Assembly (NCBI GenBank): GCA_015227615.1
Contig: JAALGZ010000004.1
Coordinates: 2,046,001 to 2,110,000, forward strand
Direction of reading: 5' to 3'
Length of the DNA: 64,000 nt
From: Labyrinthula sp. Ha
Taxonomy: Eukaryota; Sar; Bigyra; Labyrinthulida; Labyrinthulaceae
Numbering within the stretch: position 1 is the stretch's first letter; every line of letters starts with the position of its first letter. Shown in pieces: positions 10,448-23,062 of the stretch. Position numbers and translations under genes: made by a program. The notes below the pieces were generated by a model. The model did no database searches. It was not told where the DNA came from and saw only the letters and a list, made by a program, of their open reading frames with translations.

Positions 10448-13400
10448 TGGTATAAAAATATAAAATAAAATGTGTTTGTTTTGAATCTCACTTAGTATTT
10501 GTGTTTAATTCAAACAAATAAAATATAGCGAGGAGATTTCAATTCTTTGTTTTCTTTCCAGATTCAGTATTTTTGATTTGACGTTTCAATTAGTTTGCGC
10601 CAATCATATTCCGATCTATGACACAGTTTATTCTAATGACAACGCGCAAAGTGACGCATCAAATAAGTCGTGAAGTTCACAGCATTAATAAACAACTTAA
10701 CTGTCCGATCGTGGGATATATTCATAATGTGTAATATAATAAAAAAAAAATATTACATCTATAATGCTGGTCATTGCTGTTTATTTAAATACTGTATGAA
10801 CTACAATCTAATGATATATATATATATGTTTAATATGTTTATAGTTAAATTATCATCATCATTTCATGTTAAATATTAATAAATTGCTTAAAACACAAAG
10901 ACTCACAATTTTGTCCCTAAATATACAGTAGAATATTCTCATTATTAGTAAGACGAATCTATTACGGCTTACATATATTCACAGACAGTTCTTTATTCTG
11001 ATAGAAGAAATACCTTTTAAAGTACAATTCTAGGACACTAATATCATGTTTCTGTTTGTAGTAATATTTATCATTATGGACAATTTGTGTCTCTACAAGG
11101 TGATCCTGCAAGAGAGCTTCGTAGAAAAAGGGTAGGGGCAGTGGAAAGACACAACCAAGACTCAATGAAAAAGCACAAAATAGGTTGCATGAAAGCCACA
11201 TTTTCTAAGGTATTGGCTCCCTTCCTACATGGCTTTGGTGCTGCATCAAAATACAAGAATCACCCGTTCCTAGTATTGCAAAGGAGCTGTAAACGGAAGC
11301 AATTTCTTCTAATAGATTTTTCTAAGTTGCGTCGAGATATGAGCGAATAAGCATGATTTGTGAAACTATCACAAAATATGAGCATAGTTCGTGCTGGGCC
11401 TAAGATTCATGGGGATACAGTTCTACTAGGCTCAGAAGCTGCATCGAAGTCGGGCATTAAACCTCATTTGAACTCAGCAACTTCCCAGCCTTTGTAGTGC
11501 TTTATCGAACATGGAGTGCAGATTATGTTTGCTAGTTCTAATGCCCAGTAATCAAGAACCTTTGAAATTTGAAACAGATGACCCCCAATACTCACCTTAG
11601 CCTCAAGTTCCTAGAAAACAGTCAGTTAATACTCAAGTAAGCAGTTGTATTAACATGGAATGACATAAAATAGTTTAACCCCGTCAACGTTTTAATACAT
11701 CGAAGAGTTTCCTCTGTTTCAGGAAGTGTAACATATTATGCTTCCCGAGGTGAAGAGGCTCTGAATAGGTAAATATATTCAAATATACTTGTTTCCTAGA
11801 TTGTAACAGGGGTATCTCCAGTTCTTAATTTTAGGGAGCATAATCTATTAGTTTGTGGATTAAATTTGCAAGAACTTTAGCTATTTTTGAGATACGCATT
11901 TCTACCTCAAAACTGTTTAAAACAAGCAGTGGAAACTAATACCGTTTCTAATAATTTTAGCCTTTTTTCTTTCTCTCTAATATATCCGTTAGGTTTCAGT
12001 TTCTTCTTGTTACTGATTCTTCTAGAATCATTATGGAATTAGGGACCAAGTTTGTCGCTTCTCTGATTCCCTTCATCTTCTTTACGAGATGCCTTTTTTG
12101 GTTTTTATGTTATTTACATCCATGTTAATGCTTGGTCATTACAATTGAAGTTGTGCAAAACTTATAGACAAATACATCGGTTACCAAAGCCTTTTCGCTT
12201 ACTACAGAAAACTAAGCGCCTAGAATGCATGTATCAAAGGAAGAATACAAAATACCTCAAGGTTTTGAATACTGTGTACTCCACAGAGTTTGAAGTATAT
12301 ATTTACAGAGCCTAACGTTCTAATACTCATTAAACATAGAGTTAACGACAGTTTCAAAGTCATACACATAGCCTGGGTTCTGAATCTGTTCACTAGATAG
12401 TTGTATGACAATAATAGGGTGTGTTCTAATAAGTGAGCTTACAGCTTTAAGTACAGAAACAAAAGAATATAAACAATTTACGAAGTGGTTTTGGAAAGGC
12501 ATTACTCAAAATTTAGCAAGAATAAAGTTTGACCTTTGACAGCAACTTATATAATGGAAGCATACGAACCAACCAAATATAAGGTGTAACAGCAGAATGG
12601 TTTTGAAAGAACGGTGACTACCTCAAAACTAATACCCAGACATACATTGACCTCACCAGGTTCTTACAAATGGCTCAGTCTGTTCAACTTGTCAACTTAC
12701 ATATGACTCAGATTTACTGGTAAAAACGATATAGCTCAACTCCAAACATGCTGTACTCATTTTCTTTCCCATGTGCAAAATGCTTGCTAGTGTAATCAAA
12801 CATAACTACTCGAATACTAATTAAACCGAACAAGAAAAGATATATTTATTTAAGAATATTCCCGTTTCTAATAGAGTTTACTATTACAAGGGAAAAACTC
12901 CAACCATTATTAAGCACCAAAAAACAGCTGTTCAGAATGAGGTTCTAGCAGTGGGAGTTTGAAATATTGATTTCTAATAGTTATATTGGTGCCAAGAACC
13001 TTACCATTGAATGAGAATCGCCTCAAAAGACCACCTTCTGATAAACGAAGGCATTAACTAATACCATTGAACCTTATTATCATATTTTAATAAGGACGTA
13101 AAGTATTTTTTAGCATATGTTTGTATCCAGTGCAGTTTTGCTACCAATAAAAACAGCTGAAACAGCTTTCCACACAATCTATTTGAGACTCTATCTGGCT
13201 GTATGATACAGAATGCCTTTGTCTTCAAGGAAGTGAGATGTTATGTTACATATCTCAATGAGAAATAGAAAGTAATCGTTAAACCGACACAAATAAACAT
13301 AATTCAACTTGGTAGAAATGTACCCAGTTAACACAAGTGTTATAGTAGGGCCCTCGTAAGATGTAAATGTATTTTAACTTGAATAGTGATCTTCCCCTCC

Positions 13401-16400
13401 CCAATTATATTGCTTACCAACTCTTCAGAGGTTATCCATAGGAATATATTTCTCCAGTAGAGCGTGGACATTGCATCATTTCACATTCAGTTTTTGGCTT
13501 AAGAGTTAGCACTCCCACATGATAACATGCAATGTTGCAAACGTAAAATAAGAACTCATGCATATCATTGGAAATAAAAATGGCATCACTACTTATTTCT
13601 ATGACAGTATAAGATGTAGACCTGTTAAACTAAGCGTTAAATTGTGGAACTTCGTGAACAATTTCAGTAACCACGTTCACAGTGCAGTTTGAAAACAGAG
13701 ATTCGATCCTGTCACCCAAGATTTTATTCAATACAAACGGGTTACATAAAATTCGCTCTGACCAAACTCGACATTGTCAAAGATGTAAATTGAGAGAAAA
13801 AAATCTTTCAATGGTGAAATTTCATTGGAAGAATTAATCTCTACTGTTCGCCAAACACGGATCTATGGCTTGCAATTGAGCTTGTTGTTTCCTTGCTCGC
13901 CTATCACTCGCCTTGAAAACTAATGGTAAACCCAGAGAGCATACAGGAATCCTTGTTTACACGACTCATCGTAGAAATAACTATTTCACGATACCATTCA
14001 ACCTTGAGATCTCTTCATATAAGGTCACAACACCGTATTTTAGTTTTAGGGGTTACAATATCTTTTTCGAGGTTTCTAATCCGAATGAGCTGTTACATCA
14101 ATTGTTTTAAAGATTTATTAGAAAGCTCTTCTGAATTTGGTAGAGAATCAATAATTCTGGTGGATTGAATTATGACAGATCTCTCTCTCTATATATCAGC
14201 TGGTGTAAAAGTATTAAATTATTTGTACTTCATCATTTGTATTAATACGTCAACGCATATATATTTAATTTTGGGTAAAATAATTTGAAAATTTCATCAA
14301 AGCTTTGGCCTTTATTCTAACCAAAAAGCCATAAACTATTAGCTAAATATGTTTTATCAGTGTTCTTAGATTAGGAATCTGAGTGAAATCTTCAAACACC
14401 TGTTACTACTTACCTACTTGATAAATAAAAATATATTTTTCAAACCATGAAATTTCCACGTTGTAAATCTATCACATGTAAATGATTTGTCTTTACAGCA
14501 TATTAGCATCCTAAATAATTTCTCTAGGGAATCATGACAAGTTTGATTTTCTTCTATAACTCCCATTTATGTCTTAGATGTAACAATAATCTATCTCATT
14601 TTAAGTGTAACTATTTCTTGAGACACACATTGTTTTCGCAATGCTGTTAAGATAATGTGTCATTAGAAGTTTTTTATTCTTCCGAGATCCCATTCTGGGA
14701 ATGATGTAGCATCATTAAAAGGTTTATTACTCTAAGCTTTGTAAAATGTTCCCTCGAGGAAAATCCTGCCATAAATAGATGAAACTATTATCAGATCATC
14801 GCAACCAATTAAAAATGCTGTACCAATGCAATTGCTTTTAGATGGATATTTTGGATAAATCAACACTTCAGATTCTTAAGTATGCTATTTACTTCACTCA
14901 TATGACAATTTGAGCTACTGGGTATGGGATGCCCAATAAGATGAATGGCTGTATATTCATGAAGATACTTGATTTTCGTTATGGATGAATAATCTATAAT
15001 TGCGGAATATTATCATAACCATAGAGCTGAGATGTTATCCATTTAGTCAAGGTCAAAAGTGTTACAATGCATTATTTTATTTCTTTTTCATGCTGTCTTC
15101 TAAAACAACGCAATGCCATCGGTTGAAAGGGTTTAATTTTCTTTGAATTAGCTATTTTCAGAATTACTTTTCCTATGTTTCCTTCTTATATGTTTCATAC
15201 AACCTGTTTCCTTTATATAAGCTTAAGAAATAAACCTAAAGGTGAACATTGAATTATCTCTATAGTCGATCGAGGTTACAATAGCATATTATTGATAAAC
15301 TAATGGGTACAAAAAATGAACCTAAGAATAAGCAGCTCATGTGGACAAATTGAATTTCTTGTCAACAGCAAAGCACATTTTCCTTAATCCTTTTCATAGC
15401 TCTATCTGTTTCTGTATACTAAATATGTACCTCTATGATTAAGCTATACTTTAATCCAGTTCCAATGAATAGTACTTTGCTATCTGACTGAGATGTTCTA
15501 CTTAAGGCTGATATAGAATGAAAGGCTAAGTTAATAAATTATTTTTTATTCTCGAGCTCCTAGAATTCCTGCATAAGGTAATTAACATTTTTATGACTTC
15601 TAATTCAAAACCACAGAGTACATGATCCGTTGCAGCTTTCCGTGGGAAAATGTCACTTTATCTACCCTTGTATCAATTAAATGTATCTTACTAACTTTCA
15701 TTGCGGAATACATATCTTCAATCGATTAGAAAATTAGCTGAGAGAAGATGGAGAAATAAGATTAGGAAGACAGTATCTACCCGTACTTAAATAAAACGGA
15801 ATTTAATAACTTGGGATCTTATCAATCACACAGAACATTATTCTTGTTTTTACTAAGCATAGTCGTGTACTGTCGAAGTGCTGCTTATGGTATGGAAACA
15901 TGTCCTCTATTAGTCCTGGGAAGCTAGTCTTGAGAAACTATAAAATAAATATTGCCCACAACCAGATACAAGCAAATTGCCATAGTTGGTAAGCGCATCT
16001 TCATTGATTCGTTTTTTTTTAGTTTTTAGGTTTTTACAAAGAAACTTACGGTGCACTGAGAAGGAAATCCATATTTCTGAAGAAAAGTGCCAGGTTTGGA
16101 TGAACACCTTTCTCAAAGAATAGGAGGAATCTGATATTGCTTAAGCTAGGAACCACGCGACAGTTGAAGTTTTGGAGGTAGAAACTTGCCTTTAAAGATG
16201 TTGGGGGGTATTTGAATCGGTATTTGACCATGAAGAGTCTTAGAGCAATTGTACTTAATTAAGTGGAAAGCACTTGATTCTCAAGTCTTTTTTCCATTTT
16301 CTTTATTTAATCAAACCAAAAAGGTGAAAGTAAAAATTCTAAAAAAGAAACATAATTAAGCTCTAAGAAACTAAAGTTCTTTTCATAGGAACTAGAGGAT

Positions 16401-17073
16401 TTATTAATTACTGGTCGCGACTTGTGGGTGCGGTGAAACTTACAAATCTTTCCCTAATTTCTGAGCTTTTCGCAGAAAGTTGAACTGAAGTAAAAATATA
16501 GCAGATTTAGACCAAAAAAAACTAAGGAGAAATCGAATAAATTTACGACAATACCTGAAAGAAGAAAGAGGCAGTAGGCTTGACGTAAGATTAGTGACAC
16601 CAAGATTGTTCTCCTTTACCACACGACTCGGTCGGAAACTTAAGAACATTCGGACCAGAAAATAATCTAGAAATAGCTCAAGACTCATCCTTTGAAAGGT
16701 GGAAACAAATATAGATGTTTGGGGAAGCCCTATCACGAGATTGTACAAGTTTATTATTCTAAATGAACGTAAGGGCGCTCTTCTCCGGAATAGTTAGAAC
16801 ACATATATTTGATGGAATACAATACAAACAACCTATCTGGAATACAACGTTGAAACCTGCAAAAATTTAATATATTTTTGCTAAGAGCTATATATGATGC
16901 TTGTTCGATGAGTGGATTTTCACAACACAATGCATTCGCAATAGGAAATACACATTCTTCAGAATCGAATCAATAATCTCGGATGTGATTGATATATGGT
17001 AATTCACCATTGATAGAGTTTCAGCAGCAAACGCTGCTGCCAATCTAACCGTCAAATTATAAGCCTGAGGAAA
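10448..17073. other. Gene desert between the kinase and the SET gene
   Basis: About 6.6 kb of AT-rich sequence with no gene I can support. Somewhat less AT-rich patches at about 11080-11640, 13640-14170 and 15900-16760 carry frames of 60-100 codons (for example 11087-11350 plus strand and 16440-16748 minus strand) without any recognisable motif. They could be decayed coding or transposon sequence. A short AT dinucleotide run lies at about 10815-10827. Promoters of the two flanking divergent genes must lie at the ends of this stretch. Confidence 0.45.
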
Positions 17074-19947
17074 ATGTTAACTGAAAAAGACCACAAGAAA
17101 TTGGAAGCGATCTATCAAGAAAACAGTAAGACAGAACCGTATTTCATTGGAAAAAACACAAAACCTTATCCAAAAAGAAAGTATGAAGTATTGAAAGACT
17201 ACGTTCTGTCTGAGCAACTGCCTGCTGAGTATTTGCAACAAGCTGAAGAAGCTATGAAATCTTCCAAGAAGGCCGAGTGTTGTTGCGCCGATAAAGTTTA
17301 TCATAGCACTGACACCATTGAGGGAATAGTTTCCTCTGTACCTGGAACTTCTTGCCAAGTTTGTTCAATACCTGTTCCTTACTCTGTTCTTGAAGAAACA
17401 TTTATTTCAGATACGCATTGCCAAAAGAATCGCATTGGTTGCGCTAGTTCTTCTATCTATAAAAATCAAGAATTAACTCTTGGAAAAGAAATTGAGGAAA
17501 CAAACTCTTGGGGACTCGATTGTTTCGTTTCAAGGAATATTCAAAGGTTTCTCGGCAGGCTTCAATATATAAGAGATGAGAAACAGCAAGAACATTTTGT
17601 AACCAAGTTATTGCTACCCGTCATTAACTGCCTACCTGATCAATATGCGTATGATGCAAGAATGGTATCACTTCTTGTTCTTCGGGTGCTACATTCAAAG
17701 TTTTCCTATTCCTCAGATTTTATTGGGATTATAGAAACAATTGATTCACTAAAAGATACTATTTATAAACAAATTTCAACAAAGACTAATGGTTTTCGTC
17801 GGCGTAAGTTTCAATTAGATATTATAAGAATTTTGAATAATAACCTGGCAGAGCAAAATCTTAATTTAACTGTAAAAACTTTAGGAAAGATTTTTGAATC
17901 CCTGTTCTTAAGTGCTGAAAAAACTGAAACAAATCATTTTAGAATACATCCTAAAGGAGTTGGAATTAGATGCATAAAAGAAGAAGGAATTCAGTGTGGC
18001 GTTTTTGTTACGAAATATTTAGGAGAATTGTTTCCTGCCTGGCGTTGGTTTGAAAAACAAGATGCTATTAAGAATGCCCAGAAAAAAATTGGATTTAAGC
18101 CTATATTACCAGATTTCTACAATATATTATTAGAAAGGCATAAACAAGATAAGAATGGCTATAATTTGATATACGTTGATCCAATAGTAAAAGGGAACTT
18201 TGGTTCTCGATTGAGCCATTCGTGTCAACCAAACTGCGCCACAATTGTGCTCTCTGTTGGTGGCAAGTATGTAATTGCGTTGTATACGATAAAATCTATT
18301 AAATTTGGCGAGGAGTTAACGTTTGATTATAGCTCTATAAGTGAAGATAAAAAGGAGTTTCAAGCTGCTGTTTGTCTATGTGGAAATTGCCGAAATTGCC
18401 GAGGTTCTTTTCTGCACTATTCTGGAAGTGGAAGTTTTGCGGAGATTTTGGATAAACACCATAATCTGCTTGAACGGATTGCTATTTTGTACCTAGCTGG
18501 ACGAATATCGTACACTGCAGAGCATGAGAGCTTATTAGCAGAATTTGGACTTGTCGGCAATTTGACAGAAGGATTACCTGATTGGATGAAAACATGGTGT
18601 GCTTTAATCCTAATATTTTGTAAGCAAGAGAAGGACTTACTGGTAAAAGCTTTACAGAAACGTATGTGGAAAGGAAAGTATCTGTATAATGCTGAATCTG
18701 CTTTGCTTGAATCGCGTGGTGTTCTTGAAAAACGTGTTCAGGATATAGCAATTACAATAAGCAAGATGAAGCATTTTTTCTCACTTAAAGTGGGAAAATC
18801 AAAGAGCTCAACTATTGATGTCTTGCCGTTTTCAAAGTTGACTGACAAGGAAGTGGCAGATCTGCTATGGAACAATAATAATTCAAAGGCAATCTCAGGC
18901 CTCCTAGTTTTTGTTCACCTAAGATTTGGAATATTACCAAATGAGATACTAAAAGGTACAGTTTCTTACTCTGATGGAAGCTTTAAGGTCAAGAAAACAG
19001 CCCTAAGAAACCCCTTGGAGAACATTTCTCCAAATGAAGTTGAAGCTGGGTGGAAAATTATAGATCTAATTCAGAAGACAAGAAAACAGAAGAAAACTTT
19101 AGAGGAAGTAAAAATGATTCTAGAGCAGATTGCAAATGTCTTCTTTTACTTAGAGCCAGTACCTGGAATGAGATACGATGCTGCATTTGACGTCCTGACC
19201 TGGTATCGTAAGACGAAGATCTGGTTCAGTGCAACGACATATGGAGGAAGGACGTCCCCAGAAGTCCAAATACGTAACGTAGATATTGGTAGGGATGGTG
19301 GAATTGCACAAGACTCTATAGAATCAGGTACAAAAAGTAAAGGCATCAGCCCATTGCGTGTGGTTTATAAAGAATCGAAGAAGTACAACTCGGCCTTTGT
19401 ACAAGGGCAGCTTGCTATATGGTACAAACAGACCGTGTCATCTCCTTGGGCAACATTGTCAGCCGAAAGAAGGGGAACCTACTCCCTTCCAGATCTATCT
19501 AGTTGCTTCGCTACGCCTCCTCCAAGAAGTTCAAAGCGTCGTCTCAAAGGTTCTAAGCATAAGAATGAGTATCATTTTCGAGAGCAAATACTGAATCAGA
19601 TTAGCAACAAACCATACACAATGTTCTCTGTGAACTTCTTTTATAAATTTTCAAATAAGCAAAAGATGTACGGATCACCCTGGTTAGATAGAGCCATTAA
19701 AAAGATTGAGAAAAATGAACCTATCAAGGATATAGATCCTTCTGGTCTGCAAGATTCCACTGCTGAATGTATTCAACTTGCTAAGAAGCACCTAGAATAT
19801 CTTAATTCAAGAGAGCCTTTGCAAGAGACGACGGCTGTGAAGAAGACTAAAGTGGAAAAAATCAAAGCAGTTTCAAAATCAAGAAAAAAACTTAGTACTG
19901 AGGAAATAACGAATGGAATATCTGCTCCTAGTGATATGTTGACATGA
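17074..19947 (+). CDS. ATXR3/SDG2-type SET-domain histone H3K4 methyltransferase
   Basis: The 957-residue product matches the conserved C-terminal half of plant ATXR3 (SDG2), the main H3K4 trimethyltransferase of Arabidopsis. The SET domain spans about residues 288-445: HPKGVGIRC, the characteristic FPAWRWFEKQDAI, DFYNILLERHKQDKNGYNL, the SAM/knot motif RLSHSCQPNC (H382) and catalytic-site FDY (Y419), then a post-SET cysteine cluster CLCGNCRNC (C434, C436, C439, C442). The downstream region also follows the plant protein: a LPDWM motif, a helical block, then GQLAIWYKQT, YSLPDLSSCF and a MYGSPWLDRAI near the end. The N-terminal 280 residues are not recognisable and the protein is far shorter than plant ATXR3 (over 2300). 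The ATG at 17074 follows a region with no extended frame. It is intronless and convergent with the ADAM gene. Confidence 0.92.
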   Translation: MLTEKDHKKLEAIYQENSKTEPYFIGKNTKPYPKRKYEVLKDYVLSEQLPAEYLQQAEEAMKSSKKAECCCADKVYHSTDTIEGIVSSVPGTSCQVCSIPVPYSVLEETFISDTHCQKNRIGCASSSIYKNQELTLGKEIEETNSWGLDCFVSRNIQRFLGRLQYIRDEKQQEHFVTKLLLPVINCLPDQYAYDARMVSLLVLRVLHSKFSYSSDFIGIIETIDSLKDTIYKQISTKTNGFRRRKFQLDIIRILNNNLAEQNLNLTVKTLGKIFESLFLSAEKTETNHFRIHPKGVGIRCIKEEGIQCGVFVTKYLGELFPAWRWFEKQDAIKNAQKKIGFKPILPDFYNILLERHKQDKNGYNLIYVDPIVKGNFGSRLSHSCQPNCATIVLSVGGKYVIALYTIKSIKFGEELTFDYSSISEDKKEFQAAVCLCGNCRNCRGSFLHYSGSGSFAEILDKHHNLLERIAILYLAGRISYTAEHESLLAEFGLVGNLTEGLPDWMKTWCALILIFCKQEKDLLVKALQKRMWKGKYLYNAESALLESRGVLEKRVQDIAITISKMKHFFSLKVGKSKSSTIDVLPFSKLTDKEVADLLWNNNNSKAISGLLVFVHLRFGILPNEILKGTVSYSDGSFKVKKTALRNPLENISPNEVEAGWKIIDLIQKTRKQKKTLEEVKMILEQIANVFFYLEPVPGMRYDAAFDVLTWYRKTKIWFSATTYGGRTSPEVQIRNVDIGRDGGIAQDSIESGTKSKGISPLRVVYKESKKYNSAFVQGQLAIWYKQTVSSPWATLSAERRGTYSLPDLSSCFATPPPRSSKRRLKGSKHKNEYHFREQILNQISNKPYTMFSVNFFYKFSNKQKMYGSPWLDRAIKKIEKNEPIKDIDPSGLQDSTAECIQLAKKHLEYLNSREPLQETTAVKKTKVEKIKAVSKSRKKLSTEEITNGISAPSDMLT

Positions 19948-20066
19948 GCCCACGCAGGGTAGCTTTGTTTTTGGATATTCAGCGGTAACTCCAATTTGTT
20001 TTTGCCCCAGGTTATGCAATACGTTATAGGTGAGAGTGGTACAGTTGAAGAACACAGAAATTACGA
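19948..20066. other. Short convergent intergenic gap
   Basis: 119 nt between the stop codons of the SET gene (plus) and the ADAM gene (minus). Both 3' untranslated regions and polyadenylation sites must lie here or inside the opposite gene. Confidence 0.6.
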
Positions 20067-23062
20067 TTATGTTTGTACGAGTTGTGTGTTAATTACATTT
20101 TCAGCTTTTTTCTGTGGCGTTTGTGGGTTCTCCGCTGTTTTCTGGCTAGGTTCATTTACAAGCTTACTAGAAGTTGTATCTGTAGCTTCGCTCTGTTGCT
20201 TTTCTTGTTCCACGACCTGGGGCTCTTCCTTCTTTTCTGGTTGAAAGGCAACTTGATCGATACTTGTTTCTGCTTTGTTTCTTCGTGAAGATAGTGGAGA
20301 TGTGTCGACATGAAGTTGTTGAAAGTAGGTGTAATTCCCCTGCCCCATAATTGTTGTACTTTCAAAGATCGTGGTACTTTTAGCTTCAGGTGTCTTAATA
20401 CGTCTGTGTCCCTGCCGAACCTCAATACCAAGAGTGGGCTGCGCTTTTTGCTTCCTTTTTTTCATTCTTTTAGCAGGTGATGGAGAAAACCTGGTAATCC
20501 GACTTTCATCTATATAATTTTCTGTGTAGCAACAGTAAGCAGTAAAAATTGTGCAACAAGAATATATGCACAGCGCTGCACTCAAGAATACTGCTCCGAG
20601 AAAAATATAGAGCAACAATTCATTGTCACTAAAATAAGCCAAGAGCTCCTTCCAAGCAGATTCAACCCAACTTTGTTCCGATTCTGCCCCAATTGGATTT
20701 CCAAAGCAGAAACCAAGTGTTTCTTGTTCGTCAATGATATTTCGGCACTGAGATGAATCTGCTAACCACTCGCAGTTAAGGTAATTAATACATGAAGACT
20801 GTTTTTTCTGCGTATAGCAGTACCCACTTGGTGGCAGTAAAGCAGTTGGTTTGCATTGACTGAAGTAATTCAGCCATATGCATCCACTCCACTCTGTGCA
20901 AGCAGTAAAGTTAAGTAGTGTACCACAGCCACCAGGATACTCAATGAACTCGTGCTCATCCTCCTCATACTCAGTTTTCTGAGTTCCGGGCAAGATGCAG
21001 TCGTTAGTAACACAATCACTATTTTCTGCACAAGCTTCTCCTCCTAAACATGACGGACAAAGTGGCCCACCGCAGTCTACATCAGTCTCACCGCTGTCTA
21101 GTAGACCGTTGTAGCAGCTCAAATGGTAAGTACTTTGGGTCATTAAGTCCGAAACAGTAATGCAGGTAGATGACATGGCACTGCAGACAAGAGCATCCCC
21201 CTCGTTCGAAACACCGCAAGTTGTACCGTCAAGAACTGTTACAGGTTCGTCATTTTCCTCGACCATTCTACATTCATCAACCGGAGTTCCTTTGTAGTGG
21301 CAGTATAAGTTGCCACAACCTTTGTCAAGATCATCATCTCCTCTTGATCGACAAGGTCCATCGAAACTATTGTATTCAGCGCATTGCGACGCATGTGAGT
21401 TGCAATATCCTGCGTAACAGGTTCCGGAAGTTACTTCGCTACCAAAGATCTCGGCACTACATTCAGTTCCTGCAGCAACAAACTCGTCAATTGGGCAAGT
21501 TGCCTGTTGCCCATCGCACGTCTCTTCAATATCACACGAGCTCTTGGCCTCTCTACAAACCTTGGGGTTCTTTTCCAAAGGCAAAATTAAACAGGTGTCT
21601 GGATCACAACAAATATCAAGAGCACTGCATTCGAAACTAGAATCTTTTAATTTACAAGTATCACCATCGCAACAGGGATCAACATCTGAACAGTCCTCCT
21701 CCCCGCAATCGCAATCCTCTCCTTCTTCTCTAACCCCATTTCCACAAATGGGATCCAGACTCCACACAGCAGCAGGGGCCTCTTCAAGACACGGATCTGA
21801 TCCATAGCGCCGAGAAAAAATACAATCTTCACCAGAGCAATACTGGGGATATCCTTCAAAAAACATCTTCATGTAGTTAACCGTACACGATGACCAACCT
21901 GTGTTTCGTATCCCATTAGCATCCATTATGTCACCAGAACAAGATCGCGACACAAGCGTATCTGGAAAAGTTTTGTCATCATGATAAACTCCTAAGTTAT
22001 GTGCAAGTTCATGGGCCATGATTGTGGCAATCGTTTGATCCTCCAATCCTGATGTTTGGATTACTGCTGATGCAATTTGAGATCTACAAGCAGAGAAAAG
22101 ATTTGCTAATCCAACAATACTACCACTGAATTCATATCCAGAAAGTAGATGTCCAACAGAGTGCACAGGAAACCTTGCATCACCAACTTGAACCTGATCT
22201 GTTCGCCATTCATTAAATAAACTTAGCAAAGTGTGGGAACTCACAACCTAAATAATCATACAGCAAAAAGATCTACATTTGAAGAAGAATCTATAAAATA
22301 CGGATCACCGTGAGAAAATGTGATAACACCTGCTAATGATAAACTTATTTGATAGGAATCTGTGCCATAGAGTGATGTTGCTCTAGAGTTTAACCGGCTT
22401 AGAAGAAGATTCATTTTCTGAGTGAGATGAGCTGCATTTTCTAAAACAGAGTCTCCAAGTTCTTTAAATAATTTATGATCATTCACAAGAAGAAGCTTCA
22501 AATATTTTATTTTTGATTGTTTTTTCACTTTAAAGTTTGAAGCATCAAGTTGACGACTTTCTAGATTCTGCAACATTTCTGGGAGGATAGAATCTATTCG
22601 AAAACCACTTTTCGATAGAGTATCATCACCATAAGATAAAGTGCTATTAAATATACTTTCTTTTTTTGAAAAATATCTTGATCTAAGGTGAAGGTCTTGT
22701 TTAGTTATAGAATTTTCGAAAGAAGGCTGAAGTGAAATTTGTGCAGCAAAGGAATCTGAACAAATATTCAACACAGCACGACCAACTTTACCCTTGCTTG
22801 ATGAATTTAAAGGATAAATATTTCCTTTTAGGAGACATTCCTCAAGATTTTTCTGTTCCTTATCCCTGAGCAATTGTTCTTTCTCCGCATTATAATACAA
22901 ATGCTGAAGTCGGTGAAGTTGAACTGAAGAATCTTGTCGAACATCAGATATGCATAGATGCAAAAAGCAATATGTGTTTTCTACTTTGTTGAACTTGATT
23001 ATTACTTCTTGCACTGAAGTGTCAGTATCTTCTTCTATCAAGGACGATTCTCCAAGTAGCAT
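20067..23062 (-). CDS. ADAM-type transmembrane metalloprotease-disintegrin (two exons)
   Basis: Two frames join across an inferred 29-nt intron (22248-22276) into a 988-residue protein. Residues 1 to about 170 look like an ADAM prodomain. The reprolysin domain begins around YLKLLLVNDHKLF and holds the zinc site HELAHNLGVYHD (H341, H345, H351) and a Met-turn (GDIMDANG). A disintegrin domain starts at CGNGVREEGEDCDCG (about 431) and is followed by an ADAM cysteine-rich domain. Then come a CYNGLLDSGETDVDCGGP motif common in secreted protist and bacterial proteins, two short Trp/Cys repeats (CTEWSGCIW, CINYLNCEW), a transmembrane helix at about 806-829, and a 160-residue basic and Gln/Glu-rich cytoplasmic tail. 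The zinc ligands are intact. No signal peptide is visible at the ATG at 23062, which has an in-frame TAA two codons upstream. A small 5' exon may be missing. Confidence 0.88.
22248..22276 (-). other. Inferred 29-nt spliceosomal intron in the ADAM gene
   Basis: Read on the minus strand it begins GTAGATC and ends ATTTAG. The upstream frame runs into TGA within it, and the downstream frame has no ATG. Removing it joins DSSSN to VVSSHTLLSLFNEW, restoring a continuous reprolysin domain and a coding total divisible by three. Without it the protease would be split. The alternative is a real frameshift. Confidence 0.7.

Noticed and set aside
11087-11350. An 87-codon plus-strand frame with basic residues
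   Set aside because: No recognised motif, and several overlapping frames exist on both strands in this patch. At best it is decayed coding sequence.
20073-20288. Open frames on the plus strand over the ADAM 3' end
   Set aside because: Antisense shadows of the Gln/Glu/Lys-rich cytoplasmic tail.
22242-22244. Separate gene starting at GTG for the second ADAM frame
   Set aside because: The reprolysin domain is continuous with the upstream frame once 29 nt are removed, and no ATG precedes the catalytic part.
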